Notes: generated by a model from the letters alone, not told the origin. 64,000 nt of DNA from Strongylocentrotus droebachiensis (GCA_035222895.1 JAVYIG010000888.1:248001-312000), one strand, 5' to 3'. Numbered from the stretch's first letter, positions 1 to 10,968 are shown. Made by a program: numbers and translations.

Positions 1-97
1 ACAAATTTGCTCTCAGCCAATCAAATGTCATGATTTCAGTAGCTTATAACAGACATTGTAACTTGTTACTGATAAAATGTTTTGTGAAACAGGGCCC
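1..97. mobile_element. Right end of a MITE-like element (cut by window edge)
   Basis: The stretch ends in TTTTGTGAAACAGGGCCC. It resembles the GTGAAACA-C-rich ends of the foldback elements at 3044-3298 and 7978-8256. The left end lies outside the window, so an inverted repeat cannot be shown. This rests on end similarity alone. Confidence 0.3.
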
Positions 98-897
98 AGG
101 TTGCTCCTGCACTAAATCGTATGATAATGAAAAAATTCAGTGGTTGATGGGTTAAATCCTTCTATTTTCATGTGTATCCTTTATACACTACAAGCAAGTT
201 ATCCATCCTCAAGGGAATTAACTCTTAAGCTGCCCCCATGCAATTCACCCAGTGCCACAGTGCTAATCCCTATTGTGCCCGCTACTAATCTCCTGTGTGC
301 AAAGTTAATTTAGGGTTGGTTCAAGTGCGTGTAGTTTAAATTGTTACTATGTTTGATCCACTATAACATCTCATCTGTATATTGTATAAAAACGAATTGT
401 ATGTTAAAGTTGTAGGAAATTTAACCCTCTTTCTGTTGATACCAATATCATTTCATGAATCTGTAATTTTGGTAAAGTAAATACCGGTAAGCACTATCAG
501 TGAGTTGTCAAACCAATCCGTTGTCTCATTTCCCGCACACAATCTGAGGGGCCATGATCAAAACTGACAAATTTGATGATAAAATATCGCAATTTTCTCA
601 GGAAAATCCAATGTAACGGTATATGTGAAGCACACAAAATCAAAACAACAATAAACCCCCTCCACAAATACAGTAAACATTCATGCGTGTACGCAATGCG
701 CATCGCACAATAGGCATAAACAATTAGCTTGTGTACTTATGCACGAAAATGTGTCCGTGGCACGCGAGCGGATGAGAGTTTATGTGTGCATGGCAAGTCA
801 ACAGATACCCGATTATGTGTGCGTGGCACGCCAGCGCATGCACAGAACAGTGTTCTTGGCACGATAAGAGTTAACGAAAGACACTCTTTTCTTTGGT
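98..897. other. No gene seen; AT-rich DNA
   Basis: No convincing exon on either strand. A short plus-strand open frame starts at 729 and runs into the transposon at 941. It contains two copies of a TTATGTGTGC-TGGCA motif about 48 bp apart. It has no recognisable domain and I do not treat it as coding. Confidence 0.5.
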
Positions 898-900
898 TGT

Positions 901-947
901 CATCAGGCCTGTCATCAGGCCTGTCATCAGGCCTGTCATCAGGCCTA
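901..947 (+). repeat. 12-bp tandem repeat abutting MITE copy 1
   Basis: CATCAGGCCTGT is repeated almost four times without error and runs directly into the left end of the MITE at 941 (AGGCCTATCCTCATCAG). The unit is made of the MITE's own terminal sequence, so it probably arose by slippage or rearrangement at the transposon end. It produces a spurious GLSS peptide repeat in one plus-strand frame. Confidence 0.85.
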
Positions 948-1237
948 TCCTCATCAGCTCAAGTTTGCCAAATAACCTGCTATTTTGACTATCCTGTGTT
1001 CATGAGCCCGCAGTTGCAATTAGAAGGATATTTGGTTGAGAAATATCCCCCAAAATCTTGGTCTTGTTTCCAAAATATCCTGCTATTTGGGAAATAGTAG
1101 GCTAATTTATGCCTGTCCGAGCTAGTTTGTGATGAGTGTATTGGTCTGGTGAAGACGCAATTTTGAGCTTCGGGATAATATCCCGAGTCTTAAAATAGCG
1201 GGTTATTTGGCAAACTCGAGCTGATGAGGACAGACCT
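941..1237. mobile_element. MITE, AGGCCTGTCC family, copy 1
   Basis: A terminal inverted repeat of about 45-50 bp. The left end reads AGGCCTATCCTCATCAGCTC and the right end, reverse-complemented, reads AGGTCTGTCCTCATCAGCTC; both continue into GAGTTTGCCAAATAACC-type sequence. The interior is AT-rich and repeats motifs such as CTATTTTG and CGGGTTATTTGG in both orientations. It codes for nothing. Related copies lie at 20212-20541 and 26061-26376. The target duplication is unclear. Confidence 0.8.
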
Positions 1238-3043
1238 GCTGTGATTGTCATGTCTTATTGTATAAGTTCTGCTAATTTCATCCCTAGACAGCGATTATTA
1301 AAATCTTAATTCTCTTAACCATCCCATGTCTGGGGCATTACCTGACACAGCCTCCAGAGACTGGTGATCAATTCTTATTGCTTTCTCGGTACACAACTCC
1401 ATATGAAACCACACCTGAAAATTAAGAACCGCTCTCCCTATTCCATTGTATTTTGAGGATATCATATAAGCCCCTTAACCAACTGAGTTAATGTGATTAA
1501 TCTTGAAAATTACTAGATGAACATAATCTGCATGCTTTTCTAGATATAGTCTTTGTCATTTGATTGTTTAATCACAGCCATGTGATAATGGAACTTGCAA
1601 GGCCTTGTTACGCAACTTTTGTGCCGGTTATAGTCAATATTGTAAGTCAAGTCATGTGCCCCTAGAGCTAAGAAGTGGTGGCTCCTTCACTTTTTCTGCA
1701 GGTTATAGGCAATGCTTTAATTAGAGTCAGGTGTTCACACAATAAGCAAGAGATGGCTGTTCAACTTTTGCAAAGGTTATTGACTTATATTTCACCTGGG
1801 AATGTTTTACAGCTCGATTCCAAGTCCCATCGATAAAAAAACAAAACATGTAAGTTCTAAACAATATCAGAGGTGTTGGGATGGAATATGATTGTTTTGC
1901 TCTCAACTTAATTGCAGACTGGCAAGAAATCCAAACAAGTGAATACATATACAATCATTTACATTTAGACATAAATGTATACTTGAACAAATACTAAGAG
2001 ATATACAATGATTTTTGTTCATGGCAAATACAGGACAATACATTTATACATTTGTATTCTTATTAAGAGTGAAAAGAATATATGTTTTTTCTTCATATGT
2101 CAGTCTTCAAAAATATTGTTCCTTCATTTGTTTAGACCTCATTCATATCAAAATATATGAGAACAAAGTAGACTATTAATATATATTTATATCTTTAAAC
2201 TTTAATATTTGGATGATGAAAAATATTCTAAATACAGCTTTATACTATTCAGTTGCATCAAAGTATCATGGCATCATATTTTGTATTGCAGAATAATTTT
2301 CCATGCGACGTACACAATATTTTCACACTGGTATAACTCTATCCAAAGTCTTTATCTTCACCATGAAATTTATGTCTTTCCATGATCCAGGGGCTACTTG
2401 TTATGGCTGCTTAATGACTACTCCTTAGAGGGAGAGAGAGCAAGAGTGAGGCAGAGACAGAGACAGTCAGAAGGAGAGAGAGAGAGAGGGGGAGAAGTTT
2501 CATGTCTCGGTTTTAAAACGTCTTTGAAATACAAATGCTACATGATATAAACCGATGTGTCACGAATGATATTTCGTAACGAGCACAAACAACTTTGACA
2601 AAATTTGAATGATTCCGCATACACGTATGTCCCCTGTTGATTTTCACACAAATTAAAATACTTGAGGGGGACCACTCATAGCTGGCAACAACATACCAAA
2701 GCCTGATGAAATCTCTCAATATGATTACGTAGGAGGAATACCAGAGTGATTTAGATACTGTGGTACCTGCTTCATTAGCAAGTAATCATTAGTTGCTCTT
2801 CAGATCAACACCCCCCCCCCATCCCCCCTCCCCAAGGCTATTTCAAGCCACTAGGTGATCAGTGAGATGGGAATGCCTCATGTTTCTCAAGTATGTCTGT
2901 TCAACAATACCTGTGCAGTCTGATCTAGAGATTAGGGGGCATTTACACTGCAAGCAAAAACCATAGGTTTTTCTCACATTTTAAAGTTTTTTTGGAAGTT
3001 GCTAGGCAACTACCCATAATCACAATAAAAAACCTGAATCGAA
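1238..3043. other. No gene seen; GA tract and C run
   Basis: AT-rich DNA with a short GA-rich tract near 2429-2495 and a C-rich run at 2810-2833. The open frames here are short and lack codon bias or domains. GGGGGCATTTACACTGC at 2936 has a partial inverted partner near 3317 (GCAGTGTAAAT), so the foldback at 3044 may sit inside an older inverted repeat. Confidence 0.5.
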
Positions 3044-3298
3044 GATCCTAAGTCAAGTTTAACTCTAAGTTGGACTTAAACATTATGGAGAGCCGTTTGT
3101 AGCCTTATAAAAAAAATATTCAAAAGCAAAAATTGAAGTATTTAAGACTTTTCATAGATTCCACATCAAGAACATGAAATCTCCTTGATAAAAGAAAATA
3201 TAAAAGATTCAATATTTTCGAAGACGCTAACGGGTTTCCATAATAGTTAAGTCCAACTTAGAGATAAGTTCAACTTAGGATCTTTCTGAAACACCCCC
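3044..3298. mobile_element. Foldback MITE, GTGTTTCA-type ends, copy 1
   Basis: Arms 3044-3098 and 3229-3282 are reverse complements with few mismatches. The left arm begins GATCCTAAGTCAAG and contains AAGTTGGACTTAA; the right arm contains TTAAGTCCAACTTAG and ends CTTAGGATC. The right flank reads CTGAAACACCCCCC, as in the sister copy at 7978-8256. The element codes for nothing. Confidence 0.75.
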
Positions 3299-5158
3299 CT
3301 CTTAAATAAAAACACTGGCAGTGTAAATAGGACTAATATCCCTGTAGCCAGATCGTGAAATTGTAATCATGAGCTGAACATCTTCACAATCTTGATTGCA
3401 TCTTGTGGGGCTTCCTTGTGGGCTCTGTCTGTATATGCCAATATTAAGAGTATCATGTTTTATATACCACAGTGTCCCCTTATCCAAATTTCTTCTCCTG
3501 AGTCAAACTTTAAATGCTTTCTTTTATGAGCAAACACCTGTTTTAGGATCGAGGGAAACCTAATGAATCCACATCAAGCAATCATGATACTTGTGATTGT
3601 TGCATATTCTTCATGTCAAATAATTTTGTGCTCTCATCTAATTTTTTTAATGCTGTTTAGGTAGCTTAGCGAAAATGTGGTGGCAGAAAATATGCGTCCG
3701 GAATGCAAAATGAATAATTATAGAAAATCTTTATTCTGTGGCACAGAACTAGAACCATACCATAACAGCCTGGCACTGGTAAAATACCACAAGGACCTTG
3801 ATTACTTTGAATATTATCAAAACCTGTCATTCACATTTGAAGAATCACATCATTGATTTGATAATATCACCAACAATCATGCCTGCGCTTCATTCTGGAC
3901 GTGTCTTCTCGTGCCCCTGCATATTTTGCTAAGCTAGGTACGTCATGGCATACACAAAACATTTGTGGACTTATCAGTATATGAAATATGAAAACACCTC
4001 TTTCTTCTGATGTCTAATGACTGTAGAATATAAACACACATTTAAATGTGGATTAATCTGAACCCCCCCCCCCCCCCCAGGATCAAAGACCCTAGTACCT
4101 AAGATAATAAAAAGCACCCCTCTCTATTCAAATGTTTTTATAACGGAGCATGTAACAACCAATTTCAATCTGGATTCATCTGAAACCTCCTTGCCCACCT
4201 CTCCCATCCCCCCTCCTCTACTCCCCTCCTCCATCCTAAATAACAGAGTAGGCATACATATGTATTTCATCATGGGACCATAACACCCTCCCCATCCCAA
4301 AACAACAGGGTAGGCATACACATTACTTAATCACGGGGCCATAACACTGTCCCCATCTAGCCCCCCTCCCCCATAAGCAGTACCCAACCATGAGTCATAC
4401 CAAGGAGGAGTCGTATAGAGGGCTTAGAAGACTAATTAAGGGTGTCTTGTAGGTGTCTGGTTTGCCGCATTCTAGGATATTGCTTCTTTGAGTTCACTCC
4501 ATGTCACCTTAATCAGAACATGTCTTCGGGGATCGGTTTCTGCCGATGAGTTAATCAATGCGACCAGAGACTGGTGATGTAACGATGATGTACATGCATG
4601 TTGTAGTTCATTTGCAAGTATGAGACGATTCTACATTATCCTAATACCGTAGGTGGGTTTCGTTGTTTTTGAAGGGGGACATCACATTCATGTTCATACT
4701 GTACGTGGAATCATTACACCTTGTATAAGATCTTTTAACTCGTAATGATGAAATGGATTATCGTTGGTGCATCTATCGGTCATGGTCTTTACCTCTCCCT
4801 TTTTATGAACAACAATTGACAATGTTCCAAATTCAATTCTTGCTGCCCACGATTAACACATGTTCAGCTGACGTTCAGACATGCAGCATCATAACATGTG
4901 GTTTACAAAAAAACATTGATATACCCTAATCCTATCACAACAATACCCTATTGACTGGAGATGGTGCACTTAATGATACCTGGACTTATTGAACCATTCT
5001 ATCAAGGTGGTACAAATTAATGAGAGCCTAAGGTCCAGGAAAAATTTTCATTAATCTTTTGGTATTCATCCCCATCTTGCAGCTGATCAATTAGAATTGT
5101 AAGAATTATCTAAAAATAATCAAGCTTTTGTTGGACTAAGCGTGACCTTTGACCCTCA
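3299..5158. other. Region 3' of the pseudokinase gene; C runs
   Basis: Likely 3' UTR and downstream DNA of the minus-strand gene. The first AATAAA I see on the minus strand after its stop codon is at 3735-3730; if it is used, the 3' UTR is about 1.4 kb. A run of 16 C lies at 4063-4078. The minus strand at 5159-5142, directly after the stop, reads AGGGTCAAAGGTCA, a perfect-looking nuclear-receptor DR1 motif, though chance cannot be excluded. No other gene seen. Confidence 0.4.
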
Positions 5159-5260
5159 TCATAGTGGTACTTCTGTAACGCAGTTATCCAGCATGCAGTG
5201 GACGTCATTGGCCTCGGGACACGGCTCTCTGGTCCAGCAAGCCTTCAGAATGTTCAGTAA
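5159..5260 (-). CDS. Pseudokinase-like gene, last coding exon
   Basis: Reading down the minus strand, a CTCACAG acceptor at 5263-5261 opens a 33-codon frame ending in TGA at 5161-5159. It starts LLNILKACWTREP and ends CVTEVPL. It is in phase with the donor of the exon at 7851-5767 (phase 0 to phase 0), so the two join as CLNKQ/LLNIL. In tyrosine and TKL kinases the last C-lobe helices read roughly L-x-x-I-x-x-x-CW-x-x-x-P-x-x-RP. The CW-x-x-x-P spacing is present, but the usual RP pair is replaced (PEAND), as in degenerate kinases. The join rests on splice signals and frame, without transcript data. Confidence 0.72.
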   Translation of the reverse strand, partial: LLNILKACWTREPCPEANDVHCMLDNCVTEVPL

Positions 5261-5766
5261 CTGTGAGGAAAAGGAAAAAAAGAAGAAACAAGAAATAAAC
5301 ACGTTTGTTTAGTTTTAACCTTGAATGGTCATCATAGCTGGAGTAAAACTACTTCATAAAATGAATAGAAAGTTATCCAAATTCAGTTTTCACTGCAACT
5401 GTTGTTCATTCTGGTAAAAACAGGTTAAGTATACACTCGAAACTATAAGCAGATGGAAAATAATATTTTCATGAACCAGGTCACAAAATGATGAAATTGT
5501 GACATTTTAATTGTGTAAGTCCAAACAATAGGTTTTTACTATCAAGAAATATCATGTTATATCAATATTATTAACTAATTAAAGAATAGATGTTTGAAAG
5601 TGGGGTAATATCCCAGTCACCTTTGTAGTACGGTAACATGCTGAAGGCAACGTTATCAACTGCACAAAAACATGTTTAAGTTTTCTATAGCATTTGGAAA
5701 TAATCCTTTCTCCTGAAACATCCTGTCCTTACAGTTTCACACTCCAAGAGTTCTATCAGCACTAAC
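5261..5766 (-). other. Intron between the last two exons
   Basis: The donor at 5766 reads CAG/GTTAGT on the minus strand and the acceptor is CTCACAG at 5261. Length 506 bp. The interior is AT-rich with no other signal seen. Confidence 0.7.
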
Positions 5767-7851
5767 CTGTTTATTGAGGCAACTGTCGGAATCCCTGATG
5801 ACAGCCAGCCACTCCATGATGGCCACATGGGTGTCTCCAACCTCTAGGAGTTGTTCCTGACCTATCCCTACCTTGAGGCAAGGAAGGGCACTCAGAAGCT
5901 GCTGGCTGTAGGCTACATGGTGTTTAGTGACCCCACTGGGTACAGTCCTGATAAAGAAGTGCTCCCCGTTGTGCATGGCTTGAGGAAGCGTCCGGACACC
6001 GTTGCCACCCACCACAAAATGGGAGTATCCCCATCCGTTGCGCCCCATGACGACCTGATGGTCATGAAGGTTAGAGGCTCTGGACAATGTCATTGATCGA
6101 CCATCCATGGTTCGACATCTGCTTCGGGAAGGGTGGTCTTTGGGTAGCGTAGCATGCGAGTAGCCATAGGCTGCACCACTGGGTAAGGCATATACTTGTC
6201 CTTCGTGTTTCATAGCACCTAGTGAAAACTTGCGGTGTGATTTGGAGCTCTCGTAGTAAGACTTGGCCCTACAAGAATCCTGGGCATCCAGGAGGGAAGC
6301 CGCACTGCTGGCCCTACTTACAGGTCGACTGCAGGGTGGGGTCAACGATTCTGGAATCCCCGCCGTGAATGGAGTCAAGGATTTCTTGCGGACATAGAAC
6401 TTGGAGAGGGAACTCGTTGAGCGCGACTCTGCCCCATCTCCACTACCCCTCCTTCTATCACTCTCATAATCTGTCTCTTTTTCTGTATCGCTTTGGTCGC
6501 ATGATTTCATCCTCGACCTATATGATTTTTCATGATCCGACTTTGAGTCATCACTTCCTGTGTCACTTGGACACGAGTGTTGCTGTTTGGGTTTCCTCCT
6601 ACGATTGTTTCTGAAATTTGGTCCATATTCCATCATGGAGTCATCCTCATGACAAGAATCACCATCAGTGGATCCCTCACTGACTTTATGACTGTGAGCA
6701 CTAGCATCCAGCATGCCTCTCAGCTTGGACACCGCTGTCCCTCGAGTGGCTTCACTGTCCGAAAGAGCCGATTCCACCCTATCATTCAGCTCTATCAAGT
6801 GAGCATCGGATTTCTTTGTCTGTCCACACTTGTTATTAGTACTTCTCATGGAGTTACGGGGTGATGATATCCCGCTATCACTGCTGCACAAACTGTGCCT
6901 CTTCTCGCTCTTGAGGATGTCCGATGACATCATCGTACGTCGTGGAAATGTCGCCGCTAGTCGCGGATTGTCCTTCAAGCTGCTCCCGTCCGCTGCTATG
7001 TTATTCCTATTGTAATCAGACACCATTCCACCATGTCTGTTACCATGATAACCATGGGTATCGCCATCCTCTGGCTTTATCAACCTTTCCGCATCATCTC
7101 CTCCACTACCTCCGCCTGCTTTCTTATCCTTTGCGTGTACTACATATGTGCTTTGAATATCAAGGTTATCTCTTGAAGGTATATCAGCAACCCCACTTTT
7201 TGGTCTTGGAGGGAGGTTTGTTCGCTCCATCCTCTTATTCAGAATCTTCCGGTAAACCCCGGCATCGCTCATTGCCCTCCTGGATCTCATGTCATCCACA
7301 GCGTAAGCCTGATTAGCATAGTATATCCTCTTTGGGCTTGGTGTGCTACACCTATCGTCTGTCTCCTCCTTGGTGCCTCCAGCATCATCAATCTGGAGCT
7401 GTCCAGCTTCAACATCCAGCATCTCGCGACTGACATGAGGGGAATAAAAAACACTAGGGACACCCCTCGCTGACTTGGCGCACCCCTCCCCGGCGAGCCT
7501 CGCTCCGATTACAGACCCTTGATCAGGTTTATCCCAGAGGATGTGGCCTTTGTAACCCACAGCAACGTCTTCATCCAGACCCTGATCAACCTGCTTTTGC
7601 TTCAGCCAAGCCATCATCTCCATCAGGACAATGGCGAAGGACCGGACATCGTTGGAGAACTCTGGCTTCTTGTTCTTCTCCTCCTTCTCTCCTTCTCGCC
7701 CCTTCTTTCCTCCTTTCCGCGGCATCATCAGCTCTGACTTATCATCCTCCTGCTTCTCGTTCCCAGCCCTGTAGACTGGGGGCTCCTGCCTGGGTGGCTT
7801 GGCGTAGTCGATGGCGCTGGTGAAGTTGGAGATCACAGCCTTGACTTTGTT
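5767..7851 (-). CDS. Pseudokinase-like gene, large internal exon with disordered insertion
   Basis: A 2,085-bp exon of 695 codons. The acceptor is TTTGTCTTTCAG, ending at 7852, and the donor is CAG/GTTAGT after 5767; both ends are phase 0. Codons 1-11 read NKVKAVISNFT. KVK-x-x-I-S-NFT fits kinase subdomain VII with DFG replaced by NFT, so the metal-binding Asp is absent. Residues 12-65 hold a Pro-rich then Lys/Glu-rich activation-segment equivalent. SNDVRSFAIVLMEMM at 66-80 fits subdomain IX (D-V-x-SF-x-x-x-L-x-E). Residues of about 85-650 are low-complexity and polar: acidic Ser/Asp clusters, RS-like patches, a DSGISS motif at 325-330 and many likely phosphosites. The last 40 residues (LPCLKVGIGQ to CLNKQ) look folded again and lead into the last exon. 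There is no internal stop. The GTG at 7836 is an ordinary Val codon, not a start. Earlier exons (N-lobe, catalytic loop) lie upstream on the minus strand and were not found. Kinase kinship is inferred from motifs; I do not recognise the subfamily. Confidence 0.85.
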
Positions 7852-7977
7852 CTGAAAGACAAAAAGGAAACAATAACATTAACCTTTTCAAGTAATCATA
7901 AAACTGACTTCCAAGTAGTTACATGTAAATGATATTGCCATCCAGCTCCACAAGTGACTGAGTTAATATCTCCTCAG

Positions 7978-8256
7978 GAGTATTCACAAAGACTAAGATC
8001 GACTTTAAGTTGGACTTAACTATGGCAGACCATTCATGCCACTGGTTGCTCTCACCATTGGTCTCTCAATTATGATCTTTATTTTAACTTCAATAATGAA
8101 CTATCAAAACAGGTAAATTCTGTAAAATTGTGACCATGATTTGTACATTCCTTGAGAAACCAATGCCATGAATAGTTAGAGGAACTAGTGGCATGAATGG
8201 CCTGCCATAGTTAAGTCAAACTTAAAGTCGATCTTAGTCTTTGTGAAACACCCCCC
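7978..8256. mobile_element. Foldback MITE, GTGTTTCA-type ends, copy 2 (intronic)
   Basis: It lies within the intron upstream of the large minus-strand exon. The left arm starts GAGTATTCACAAAGACTAAG; the right arm ends CTTAGTCTTTGTGAAACACC. Arms of about 70 bp pair through GACTTTAAGTTGGACTTAAC and the CATTCATGCCACTGG block. It is related to 3044-3298 by the shared AAGTTGGACTTAA core and the same C-rich right flank. Confidence 0.8.
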
Positions 8257-8280
8257 TGCTCTGCTTGTAGGCCTACACAG

Positions 8281-8666
8281 TGAAATCCCAAACAAGTTGT
8301 TCTTCTTTTTCTTTGATCAAAACGTCAATTTTCCGGAATAATAGCTTTGTGTGACAGTATCGTTCATCCATCAACCTGAATGAATCAATATCTCTCTAAT
8401 TCCAGCTGCATTTCAAACTTCTCTTGTTCTCTTTATACATAGTTAACTCTTAAGACGCCTCCGCGGAAACCCTCAATAATCCTCACCATTGATGTAGGCG
8501 TTTATATAATACCAATATGTTTATACTTTGAATAACAAATCAAGACAATGAAAAAGAGCTCTCCTTCTTTCATGAAACCCAAACCAATTGTTCTTCTTTT
8601 TCTTTGATCAAAACATCAATTTACCAGAATAATAGCTTTGAGTGACAGTATTATTCATCCATCATC
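8281..8666 (+). repeat. Local direct duplication, about 95 bp, 290 bp apart
   Basis: 8281-8375 and 8573-8666 share TTGTTCTTCTTTTTCTTTGA and continue through AATAATAGCTTTG and TTCATCCATCA with scattered substitutions and one-base indels. This is a segmental duplication in intronic or intergenic DNA. No coding sense. Confidence 0.7.
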
Positions 8667-9539
8667 CACTTGATAATAACTTGGTTATTAAGTGGTGAAG
8701 TTTGATAGCATGAAGCACATTTTCCAACAAGATTAACAACGAAAATAGAAGCTATGATTATACTGGTAAAAGTTATCTCATACAATTCTTCTCATGATAC
8801 ATGTTTGTGAGCTTGATGGGCAGAGGAAAAGTTAATATCTCCTTCTGGATCATGCTTAATGGAATTCTAAGCTTCCCCAATCCTCCATCATTCTTTTCTC
8901 TGTCATCTTACGCTCACGGATTGACTGAGATTCACACGAAAGGTCACGCCGTAAAAACTTATTAGTCAGCCGTGGGCGCATCAGAACTTTGGAGACATTT
9001 TCTGATCAATTATTCAGTATCCTATTCATATTCCCCCAAAGCTCTGCTTTTCCCTCCTCGTAAATCACCTTAGATACGTGGTTAACTGCAAAGTGTGGAC
9101 CAAATACGGAATGATCTCTCTTGATACCCATTACGTGGATTTGGTCGCTTGAACAACAAAAAACGATCCAGTATCCCCATTTTTTTTTTAAAGAGTGGGA
9201 AATGAATATTTATGTTTGTTAAGTGGTTCTTACTGTGAAGCTTCCCGTGCTATGTAATGGTTTAAATGTGGCTTTATCATGAAATTCTCGGCACTCTTGG
9301 CAACAAAAAATCTCTGAGGGAATTTGGAAACTTGAAATGTCTATATCACACTCTGTCAAAGGAATTGAAGCGAGAGAACTATTCATATCAAGTTTGTTCT
9401 TGGACAATACCAACTAATGTCAAATCAGTATTTACATTCCATAGATCACTTTCAAGAAAATTGTAATTATCGTTTGTAAAAGTAGAATCTTACGGGATGG
9501 CATCTACTAGTTTACAAAAGGCATGATATATAAAAGAAC
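8667..9539. other. No gene defended; likely intron
   Basis: Probably intron of the minus-strand gene. A minus-strand open stretch near 9000-8860 includes an RRDL tetrapeptide reminiscent of a kinase catalytic loop. Its only donor-like sites leave phase 1, which does not fit the phase-0 exon at 7851, so it is not called. Confidence 0.4.
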
Positions 9540-9885
9540 AAGAAAGAGAGAGACAGAGGGAGAGAAGGAGAGAGACAGGGAGAGAGAGGGAAGGGAGGGA
9601 GAGAAGGGGAGAGGGGAGGGTGAAGAGGGTGGAGAGGGGAGGGGAGGGGAGAGAGGGGAGGGGAGAGAGGGGAGGGGAGAGAGGGGAGGGGAGAGAGGGG
9701 AGGGGAAAGAGGGGAGGGGAGAGAGGGGAGGGGAGAGAGGGGAGAGGGGAGGGTGAAGAGGGTGGAGAGGGGAGGGGAGGGGAGAGAGGGGAGGGGAGAG
9801 AGGGGAGGGGAGAGAGGGGAGGGGAGAGAGGGGAGGGGAGAGAGGGGAGGGGAGAGAGGGGAGGGGAAAGAGGGGAGGGGGAGAT
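9540..9885 (+). repeat. Long purine minisatellite (GGGGAGGGGAGAGA)n
   Basis: About 345 bp of almost pure G/A on the plus strand. It starts as GAGAGA/GACAGG and becomes a tandem of GGGGAGGGGAGAGA units with short GTGAAGAG interruptions. The regular runs of four G could form G-quadruplexes, and the mirror-symmetric purine strand could form a triplex (inference). Long Arg/Glu/Gly open frames across it are artefacts. Confidence 0.9.
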
Positions 9886-9889
9886 TAGG

Positions 9890-10900
9890 GGTACAGGAAC
9901 TGGGTCTGAAGCTGTTTTTTAATTATTTCTGATTAGAATGCAAGTACACGCATCTCATCACATAATTTCAAATAATGCTCAGTCTGTAATATGCTCTTCG
10001 AAGATGGTGCAGCAACAACAATTATTTTACAAACCACTTTGTTCCCATAAGAAAAGTAATCGCTAATCACACTCTAAAATGCACCACTATATCAGAGGCA
10101 CTTACTGCACGGTGCAAGAAATTACTCACAGGTGAACACTTTGAACCGATTTCAATCCCACTCACTTTCATTTAATGGGTCATATACCTGTACTATACTG
10201 AGCAGGTTTTTATATACTTTAGAATCATCCTTGCTGACTTACATACATAAAGGTCAGGTCGATTACACCACAGAATTTCTCAATTTGATTCTTTTTGAAG
10301 CAAAACATTTCCTGAAATTGCAGCAACACAATATTCCCTTCCTGTCATGAGGCAAGTGTTTATTTTTTTTATTTTTAAGACAAATTGTTAAAAGTTAGGT
10401 ACATGAAACTAATGTGGGTGCATAACTAATTTTGAGGGAAGGTAATACATTAAAGTTGTAGAGAGAAATGATGATATCTAAACATTACAATTTTCCCTAT
10501 CTCCTTTTTTTACTACAATTTCTAATAATGAAACATATGCTGAATTAGCATTGTATATGATATAATGGTTGGAATTGGTGAATGTGTATATGTGTATCAT
10601 TTTTTAATGGTCAGTTATCAATCATATATGATTATTACTGATTTAGCATCCAAAAGACCCAACTTTGTTTCAAACCGGGGTCATCTTGTAGTACACCAAG
10701 AAAGCTAACAACTACTCAAACTCACATCTTCAAACAGTAACAAAATGAATTCCATTTACATCATAGTGATGGAGTTGAGTAGATAACCCATGCTGATTTT
10801 ACTGCAAAATATCTGCTTCTGTATTCCACAGCTGGAGTAACAGGGAAAGACACATGTGACAAGCCTTCCACATCTCCCTAAGATGTAGACGTGCCCCAGT
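9890..10900. other. No gene seen
   Basis: AT-rich DNA with only short frames lacking domains. Nothing else noted. Confidence 0.5.
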
Positions 10901-10968
10901 ATGGGATTTGAACCCGAGACCTTCAGTGGAGGTATCCCATGCTTAATACACTGAGCCCCTGAGCCCCT
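10901..10968 (-). mobile_element. tRNA-like SINE head
   Basis: The minus strand carries a near-perfect Pol III B box (GGTCTCGGGTTCAAATCCC, 10920-10902). Upstream of it is an A-box-like GGCTCAGTGTATTAAGC, with the spacing of a tRNA. The similar head at 44529-44610 suggests one family. The 3' body continues toward lower coordinates and its end is not clear. Too divergent to call a functional tRNA. Confidence 0.5.

Noticed and set aside
5851-7737. Several plus-strand frames of 60-130 codons across the pseudokinase exon.
   Set aside because: Antisense shadows of the large minus-strand exon; no splice signals of their own.
8860-9005. Minus-strand open stretch with an RRDL word, tempting as the catalytic-loop exon of the pseudokinase.
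   Set aside because: Donor-like sites leave phase 1, while the next exon at 7851 needs phase 0. The residues after RRDL do not follow the kinase pattern.
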